The notes under the pieces were generated by a model that saw nothing but the letters and a program-made list of their open reading frames with translations, searched no databases and was not told where the DNA came from. This document shows positions 58,914-64,000 of a stretch of DNA of 64,000 nucleotides, one piece after another. The stretch's first letter is position 1. Each line of letters opens with the position of its first letter. The position numbers were made by a program, and so were the translations under genes. Source of the DNA: Mesoterricola sediminis (GTDB lineage: Bacteria; Acidobacteriota; Holophagae; Holophagales; Holophagaceae); assembly GCF_030295425.1 (NCBI RefSeq), contig NZ_AP027081.1, positions 806,001 to 870,000 on the forward strand, given 5' to 3'.

Positions 58914-60056
58914 ATGGAGATTTTCATGCGCATGCCCGCGGTCCTGCTGGCGGCCGCCGTCTCGACGGGGGCCCAGGCCCAGCTCTTCCAGCGGCTGTTC
59001 AACCCCGAGGTGGAAGTGACCCTCACCCATCCTCCCGGCCTGGGGCTCCAGGTCCGGCGGGTGGCCTTCGCGCCGGTTACCGACCGGGCCAGCGCGGAGC
59101 TGGCGGACGCCCTCGCGGTGGACCTGGCGGCCCAGGGCACCCTGGAAGTGATGGACCGGGCCAATCTGGACAAGGTCCTGGCCGAACAGAAACTGGGGGC
59201 CTCGGGCCTGGCGGACGAGGCCACCGCGGTGGCCCTGGGACGGTTGATCGGCGCGCCCGTGCTCCTCATCGTCAAGACCCACGCCTTCCGCACCCGGGAG
59301 GTCCCCCTCACGGCCCAGCACACGGTCCGGGACCTCCAGGGGGCCGAGCGGCAGGTCACCACGTACATCTCCCGGACCGAGGCCGAACTGAGCGCGACCC
59401 TCCAGGTGGTGGACTGCGCCACCGGCCGCCTCTACCGGGGGCTTCGCCTGTCGGCCAGCCCTTACCTCGCGTCGGAATCCATGACCGGGCGGCCCCCCTA
59501 TCCATCCTCCGTCGAGGCCAAGGACCGGGCGGTTCAGGAGGTCCTGCGGGACCTGCGGCGCCTCCTGCTGCCCTGGACGGAGCGCCGGCGCCTGGTGTTC
59601 TACGATGACCGGGATTTCGGCATGAAGGCCGCCTACGGCCGGGTGCGGGCGGGGGACGCCGCCGGGGCTCTGCGCCTGTCCCTGGAGGCCCGCGACCTCG
59701 CCCAGGCGGACCCGGCGGCCAAGCCCCGCCAGCGGGCGCGCGCCCAGTACAACGCCGGCATCTGCCATTTCATCCAGGGGGACTACGCGGCGGCCCTGCC
59801 CCTGCTCGAGGCGGCCCAGGGCCTGGAGCCCGGCAATGGGATCTTCCTGGAGGCCCTCGCCGAATGCCGCAAGGCCCAGGGCCTGCTGGAGGCCTGCCGC
59901 CGGGTGGAGGCCCGGTCCGGCGCGCCGTCGGAGAAGGCCGGCCGGTCGCCTTCCCTGGAGGAGCGCCTGCGGATCCTGGAGGATCTCCGGGCCAAGGGGC
60001 TCCTGTCCGAGGAGGAAGCTGCCCGCCGGAAGGCCGAACTTCTCCAGGAGATCTGA
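58914..60056 (+). CDS. CsgG-like / TPR / SHOCT exported protein
   Basis: 380 aa. Signal peptide (RMPAVLLAAAVSTGAQA). Residues about 25-210 resemble the CsgG/FlgT-N-type fold: VRRVAFAPVTDRASAELADA, LEVMDRANLDKVLAEQKLGA, VALGRLIGAPVLLIVKTHAF. Then a TPR-like pair of helices (RARAQYNAGICHFIQGDYAA) and a C-terminal SHOCT-type motif (RLRILEDLRAKGLLSEEEAA, RRKAELLQEI). Periplasmic or outer-membrane, perhaps in assembly or quality control. The ATG at 58914 is one of three clustered starts (58914, 58926, 58932). Confidence 0.7.
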   Translation: MEIFMRMPAVLLAAAVSTGAQAQLFQRLFNPEVEVTLTHPPGLGLQVRRVAFAPVTDRASAELADALAVDLAAQGTLEVMDRANLDKVLAEQKLGASGLADEATAVALGRLIGAPVLLIVKTHAFRTREVPLTAQHTVRDLQGAERQVTTYISRTEAELSATLQVVDCATGRLYRGLRLSASPYLASESMTGRPPYPSSVEAKDRAVQEVLRDLRRLLLPWTERRRLVFYDDRDFGMKAAYGRVRAGDAAGALRLSLEARDLAQADPAAKPRQRARAQYNAGICHFIQGDYAAALPLLEAAQGLEPGNGIFLEALAECRKAQGLLEACRRVEARSGAPSEKAGRSPSLEERLRILEDLRAKGLLSEEEAARRKAELLQEI

Positions 60057-60102
60057 GGGTGCAGGCCTCCGCAGGGAACGGCCCGCCGGGTTATAGTGGC
60101 TG

Positions 60103-60747
60103 ATGCTCGCCGCGGTCCTGGTCGGATTCCTCTTCGGCTTCATCGGCTCCATGCCGGTGGCGGGCCCCATCGCCATGCTGGTGCTCCGGCTGGGGCTCAA
60201 CCACGACATGCGCCACGCGCGGAACGTGGCCCTGGGCGGCGCCGTCGCGGAGGCGGGCTACGCCCTCCTGGCCTACTACGGCCTGAGCACGGTCCTGGAG
60301 CGGCACCCCATGGTGCTGCCGGCCACCCGCATCGCCGGGGCCGCCCTCTGCCTCATCCTGGGGGTCATCCTGCTGGGCCACAAGCCCAAGCCGCCCCAGG
60401 AACGGCCCCAGGAGGCCCGCACCCGGGGCCTGAAGCGGAGCCTGGCGGGGGGCTTCCTCATCACGGCCGTGAACCCCACCCTCATCGTGAGCTGGACGGC
60501 GGCCCTGACGGCCCTGCACGCCACGGGGCTCTTCATCCTGGACCCGCGCCGGGCCATCCCCTTCGCCGTGGGCGTCCTGGGCGGCATCATCACCTGGTTC
60601 ATCACCCTGCTGGCCCTGGTCCGCCGCTTCAAGAGCCGCCTGAGCCACGCGGCCATCCATGGCTTCATCCGGGTCATGGGCGGCCTGCTGGCGGCCGGTG
60701 GCGCCTGGGTGGGGGTGCGCGCGGTGCTGGCCCTGCGGGTGGGCTGA
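60103..60747 (+). CDS. LysE-family amino acid exporter
   Basis: 214 aa with five to six hydrophobic segments. The N-terminal VGFLFGFIGSMPVAGPIAML with PVAGP is the LysE/RhtB signature (usually PGP), and GGAVAEAGYALLAYYG plus the FLITAVNPTLIVSWTAALTA segment (NP motif) match. Exports an amino acid or related metabolite. 47 bp after the CsgG-like gene. Confidence 0.82.
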   Translation: MLAAVLVGFLFGFIGSMPVAGPIAMLVLRLGLNHDMRHARNVALGGAVAEAGYALLAYYGLSTVLERHPMVLPATRIAGAALCLILGVILLGHKPKPPQERPQEARTRGLKRSLAGGFLITAVNPTLIVSWTAALTALHATGLFILDPRRAIPFAVGVLGGIITWFITLLALVRRFKSRLSHAAIHGFIRVMGGLLAAGGAWVGVRAVLALRVG

Positions 60748-60805
60748 AGCCAGGGGCCTGGACCGCCGGCCGGTTTCTGCCCGATGATGCAGGCTGGGAG
60801 CGACC

Positions 60806-61270
60806 ATGATCCTGCCTGCCCTCCTTCTCGTTTGGCCCCCCCGCGTCGACGGGGGCGTGCTCCTGCTGGTGGCGGCCCTCTTCCTGGCCTCCGTCCTGGC
60901 CCACCGCTACTGGCGGGCCGTCATCCGCCTGGAGGACGCGGCCGCGGCCCGGGAGGCGGACCTGACCCGGCGGCTGGACCGCTATCAGGTGGCCTTCCGC
61001 CGTTCGGAGGCTCCGGCCGCCTTCGTGGACCGGATCACGGGCCTCGTGGTGGAGGCCACGCCCGGGTGGGCGGCCCAGGGCCTGCCCGCCGCCGGGACGC
61101 GGGTGTTCGGGGAGGACCCCGGCCAGGAGGACGCCTGGCGCCGCATTCCGCCGCCGGCGGAGGATGGCGCGCCCGCGGAGGCCCGGACCCTGGACCTGGC
61201 GGGCCGGCGTTTCTCGGCCACCTGCCTGGGCGGGCCCAGCCTGGGTCTGGTCCACCTCACCCCGGCTTGA
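60806..61270 (+). CDS. Single-pass membrane hypothetical protein, PAS-like C-terminus
   Basis: 154 aa. One membrane helix (GGVLLLVAALFLASVLAHRY), a short coiled-coil stretch (EDAAAAREADLTRRLDRYQ) and a small C-terminal domain with LDRYQVAFRRSEAPAAFVDR...GLVVEATPGW that resembles the start of a PAS fold, too short to be complete. Function unknown. Confidence 0.6.
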   Translation: MILPALLLVWPPRVDGGVLLLVAALFLASVLAHRYWRAVIRLEDAAAAREADLTRRLDRYQVAFRRSEAPAAFVDRITGLVVEATPGWAAQGLPAAGTRVFGEDPGQEDAWRRIPPPAEDGAPAEARTLDLAGRRFSATCLGGPSLGLVHLTPA

Positions 61271-61327
61271 CCCGGATCAACGGCATTCCACGGTAGACTG
61301 GTCTTTCGCCGTACCGTTGGAGACCGC

Positions 61328-62857
61328 ATGCAACTGAGCCAATACCGCCAAGCCCGCATCGAGAAGCTGGAGAAGCTCAAGGCCCTCGGCCTGGACGTGT
61401 GGCCGCGCAAAGCGGAACGGACCCACGGCATCGGGCAGATCCTGGACGCCCACGACCGGGGCGAGGTCCGCCGGACCCAGGAGGAGCTGGAGGGGCTCAA
61501 CGAGGTGGTGAGCGTCATGGGCCGGGTCATCGCCATCCGCGAGATGGGGAAGAGCGTCTTCGTGCACATCACCGAGATGGGCGACAAGCTCCAGGTCTAC
61601 TTCCGCATGAACGACCTGGAGGCGCCGGGCTGGGACGTGGTCAAGCTCCTGGACCTGGGCGACTTCATCAGCGTCACGGGCCCCGTCATGCGCACCAAGA
61701 TGGGCGAGCTGTCCGTCCGCGCCACCCGCGTCCAGTTCCTCACCAAGGCCCACCTCCCCCTGCCGGAGAAGTGGCACGGCCTCCAGGACAAGGAGAGCCG
61801 CTACCGGCAGCGCTACCTGGACCTCATCAGCAATCCCGAGGTGCTCAAGACCTTCCAGGCCCGCAGCCGCATCATCGCGGGGGTGCGCCGCTACATGGAG
61901 TCCCGGGGCTTCCTCGAGGTCGAGACGCCCATGATGCAGCCCATCCCCGGCGGCGCCACGGCCCGGCCCTTCATCACGCACCACAACGCCCTGGACATCC
62001 CCCTCTACCTCCGCATCGCCCCGGAGCTCTACCTCAAGCGCCTCATCGTGGGCGGCTTCGAGCGGGTCTTCGAGGTGAACCGCAACTTCCGGAACGAAGG
62101 CGTCTCCATGCGCCACAACCCGGAGTTCACCATGCTGGAGAGCTACGCCGCCGGCGACGATCTCCGGGACGTCATGGTGCTCACCGAGAACCTCTTCCAG
62201 GAGATCGCCACCCTCATGGGCGGCGTGGAGCGGCCCTGGGGCGAGAACCCCGACGGCACGCCGCGGGTCATCAGCTACGCGACCCCCTTCCGCCGCATGA
62301 CCCTGAAGGACGCCACGGCCCAGTACGGCCGCATCGACCGGGCCCGCCTGGAGGATCCCGCGGAGGTGCTGAAGCTGGCCCAGGAGGCCCACATCGAGGA
62401 CGCGGAAAAGCAGACCACCGGCGCCCTCCTGGGGGCCCTCTTCGAGCACCACGCCGAGGAACACCTGATCCAGCCCACCTTCATCACCGAGTACCCGGTG
62501 GAGCTGAGCCCCCTCACCAAGAACCTGCCCGGGGACGAGAAGTTCGTGGACCGGTTCGAGCTGTTCATCGGCGGCATGGAACTGGCCAACGCCTATTCGG
62601 AGCTCAACGACCCCGTCGTCCAGATGGAGCGCTTCATGGCCCAGCTGGCGGAGCGCGAGGCCGGCAACGACGAGGCCATGCTGCTGGACGAGGACTTCGT
62701 CGAGGCCCTGGAGCACGGTTTCCCGCCCTGCGGCGGCCTGGGCGTGGGCATGGACCGCATGGTGATGCTGATGACCAACAGCTCCACGATCCGCGACGTG
62801 CTCCTCTTCCCCCTCATGCGGCCCATGGCCAAGGGCGCGGCGCCCGAGGAGGCCTGA
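61328..62857 (+). CDS. lysS: Lysyl-tRNA synthetase (class II)
   Basis: 509 aa. OB-fold anticodon-binding domain about 60-160 (VMGRVIAIREMGKSVFVHIT), class II core with motif 1 RSRIIAGVRRYMESRGFLEVETPMM, motif 2 FERVFEVNRNFRNEGVSMRHNPEFTMLE and motif 3 GGLGVGMDRMVMLM near the C-terminus. Standard length and start. Confidence 0.97.
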   Translation: MQLSQYRQARIEKLEKLKALGLDVWPRKAERTHGIGQILDAHDRGEVRRTQEELEGLNEVVSVMGRVIAIREMGKSVFVHITEMGDKLQVYFRMNDLEAPGWDVVKLLDLGDFISVTGPVMRTKMGELSVRATRVQFLTKAHLPLPEKWHGLQDKESRYRQRYLDLISNPEVLKTFQARSRIIAGVRRYMESRGFLEVETPMMQPIPGGATARPFITHHNALDIPLYLRIAPELYLKRLIVGGFERVFEVNRNFRNEGVSMRHNPEFTMLESYAAGDDLRDVMVLTENLFQEIATLMGGVERPWGENPDGTPRVISYATPFRRMTLKDATAQYGRIDRARLEDPAEVLKLAQEAHIEDAEKQTTGALLGALFEHHAEEHLIQPTFITEYPVELSPLTKNLPGDEKFVDRFELFIGGMELANAYSELNDPVVQMERFMAQLAEREAGNDEAMLLDEDFVEALEHGFPPCGGLGVGMDRMVMLMTNSSTIRDVLLFPLMRPMAKGAAPEEA

Positions 62858-62878
62858 GGCGGGGCCAACCCTGGAGCG

Positions 62879-62919
62879 GGATCAGGCGGCGCGCCCACGA
62901 CGGGCGCGCCGCCTGATCC
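62879..62919. terminator. Bidirectional terminator after lysS
   Basis: GGATCAGGCGGCGCGCCC and GGGCGCGCCGCCTGATCC form a perfect 18-bp stem around ACGAC, between the convergent lysS (ends 62857) and DUF2063 (ends 62923) genes. Confidence 0.75.
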
Positions 62920-62922
62920 GTC

Positions 62923-63762
62923 TCAGGGGAGGCCCGGGTCCGCGTCGGGGCCGCGGGGGAGGCGGGTGGCGTCGGTGAAGCCGGCCAGGGCGCCCCAGGC
63001 CCGGAGCTCGGCGAGGAAGGCGAGGGCCGCGGGGCCGTCCCGGAGGCCCAGGGCGGCCACCACCTCGCCGATGGGCTCGTTCTGGGCCCGCACGAGGAGG
63101 GCGGTGGCCCCCTCCGTGAGCTCCCGCCAGCGGACCGCGCCGTCGGGGCCGCGGGCCGCCACGAGGCGGCAGGCCCCCGGCGGGGGCTCGGGCCGGTCCA
63201 GGGTGGCCTCCAGCACCCGGTGGGCGTAGGCGAGCACCTGGGTGGCGGGGGCGAGGACGGCCACGTCGCCGGGACCGGGCGCCGGGCGGAGGTGCCCGGG
63301 CAGGGGCCCGTCGGGGCCGTGCTCCACCAGGAGCTTCACCAGTTCCGAATGGGCGAGCTCCAGCAGGGCGGGCCACCGGTCCTGGCCCCAGCCGGAGGCG
63401 GCGAGCCAGCCCAGGAAGGTGGCCGCCAGGTCCCGGTGGAAGGGCCGGACGCAGCTGCGGGAGGCGAGGAAGGCGGACCGGCATGCCTCCAGGGCCCCGT
63501 CCCGGGCCAGCAGGGCCAGGGTGAGGGGGTAGGCGTCCTCCAGGGGCTCCCAGAGGGCCGCCCGCACCCCGTCCCGGTAGAAGAGGAGGCGGGCCTTGAA
63601 GCGGTGGAAGGCCTCCCGGTCCGCCCGGGGCAGGCCCCGGGCCGCGGCGAAGGCCCGGGGATCGGCCTCGAAGGCGGCCGTGTCCGGGTCCAGGGCCAGG
63701 TCCGCCAGGGCCCGCTGCAGGGCGAGGACGGGGTCAGGCGGTGGCGGCGAGGGCCTGGTCAT
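62923..63762 (-). CDS. DUF2063 putative DNA-binding-domain protein (MNIO partner, BufC-like)
   Basis: 279 aa. N-terminal DUF2063-type domain about 10-105 (LALQRALADLALDPDTAAFE; RLLFYRDGVRAALWEPLEDAYPLTLALL). The remainder (about 110-279) is a helical region with winged-helix character (VRAQNEPIGEVVAALGLRDG). Proteins of this family are encoded next to DUF692 enzymes and are believed to bind the precursor peptide for them. Starts inside the upstream DUF692 gene (29-bp overlap), confirming coupling. Confidence 0.8.
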   Translation of the reverse strand: MTRPSPPPPDPVLALQRALADLALDPDTAAFEADPRAFAAARGLPRADREAFHRFKARLLFYRDGVRAALWEPLEDAYPLTLALLARDGALEACRSAFLASRSCVRPFHRDLAATFLGWLAASGWGQDRWPALLELAHSELVKLLVEHGPDGPLPGHLRPAPGPGDVAVLAPATQVLAYAHRVLEATLDRPEPPPGACRLVAARGPDGAVRWRELTEGATALLVRAQNEPIGEVVAALGLRDGPAALAFLAELRAWGALAGFTDATRLPRGPDADPGLP

Positions 63763-64000
63763 AGGCCTCCTGCAGGCGGGCCCGCTCCGCCAGGAGCTCG
63801 GGCAGCGGGGGGATGTGGTTGTCCCGCTCCAGCAGGACGGGGACGGGGCGCCCGATGCGGGCCAAGGCAAAGGCCATGAGGTCCACCACCGGCAGGGGGA
63901 CCGGGGCGCCGTGGGTGTCCACCACGAGGCCCTCCCAGGTGTGGTGGCCGGCCACGTGCATCTGGGCGACCCGGTCCAGGGGCATGGCCTCCAGCCAGCG
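63734..64000 (-). CDS. DUF692 / MNIO family multinuclear iron oxidase, C-terminal part
   Basis: The last 88 residues of a minus-strand gene whose 5' end is beyond base 64000. VAQMHVAGHHTWEGLVVDTH (the His of this segment is an iron ligand in the family) and the C-terminal LLERDNHIPPLPELLAERAR (ERDxxxP, invariant) identify it as DUF692 (multinuclear nonheme iron-dependent oxidative enzymes, BufB/MbnB-like), which modify cysteine- or asparagine-rich peptides. The matching precursor (BufA-like) should lie upstream, outside the window. Confidence 0.88.
   Translation of the reverse strand, partial: RWLEAMPLDRVAQMHVAGHHTWEGLVVDTHGAPVPLPVVDLMAFALARIGRPVPVLLERDNHIPPLPELLAERARLQEAYDQALAATA

Overview
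The window is a high-GC bacterial chromosome segment with dense housekeeping genes, few and short intergenic gaps, and one clearly foreign, lower-GC accessory block. Gene content (typA, pilT, motAB, a CheZ-like phosphatase, kdpD, thiC, pfkA, split manC/cupin, gluQRS, rpsT, argS, pyrG, tkt, lysS, hemerythrins, a dockerin-tailed C10 protease, a KDPG-free glycolytic set) is that of a Gram-negative, motile, probably microaerobic or anaerobic heterotroph. My best guess is Acidobacteriota of the Holophaga/Geothrix kind, but this rests on general resemblance and no marker gene was searched.

Layout. 1-1938: a GH32/43-like glycosidase (3' end outside the window) divergent from a CRP/FNR regulator with its own operator. 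2138-3507: an IS5-type element that carries a GxxExxY gene fragment bracketed by 53-bp inverted repeats. 3553-7892: a hemerythrin-NfnAB fusion, divergent from carbamate kinase across a perfect operator-like palindrome, then a second hemerythrin. 7938-18901: MFS exporter, secreted pentapeptide/propeller protein, typA, pilT, kdpD without its usual partners, thiC. 19007-22396: CheZ-like protein, Lys-rich small protein, pfkA, manC and a mannose-6-phosphate isomerase-type cupin.

22397-32460 is the accessory region: a tyrosine recombinase; an XRE regulator overlapping a DxD nucleotidyltransferase (toxin-antitoxin-like); an IS1380 element sitting inside an integron attC site with a 5-bp target duplication; three AT-richer minus-strand gene cassettes, each followed by an attC (a CALIN, no IntI present); an IS256-type transposase; and a decayed second copy of the XRE-nucleotidyltransferase pair.

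32458-38835: a secreted C10 protease with lipoproteins, a periplasmic beta-carbonic anhydrase and a HAD nucleotidase. 39018-42255: lactate/glycolate permease, cupin and class-V aminotransferase operon. 42305-44474: motAB with a small secreted protein. 44601-48874: long nitronate monooxygenase-like protein, membrane-anchored methyltransferase, gluQRS, rpsT. 49074-55330: argS, pyrG, tkt and a secreted protein. 55449-58679: an MCP, a receiver-PP2C-HATPase protein and a STAS protein in one overlapping operon. 58914-62857: CsgG-like lipoprotein-biogenesis-type protein, LysE exporter, small membrane protein, lysS. 62923-64000: DUF2063 and DUF692 (MNIO) genes, the second cut by the window edge. No rRNA, tRNA or CRISPR array was seen.
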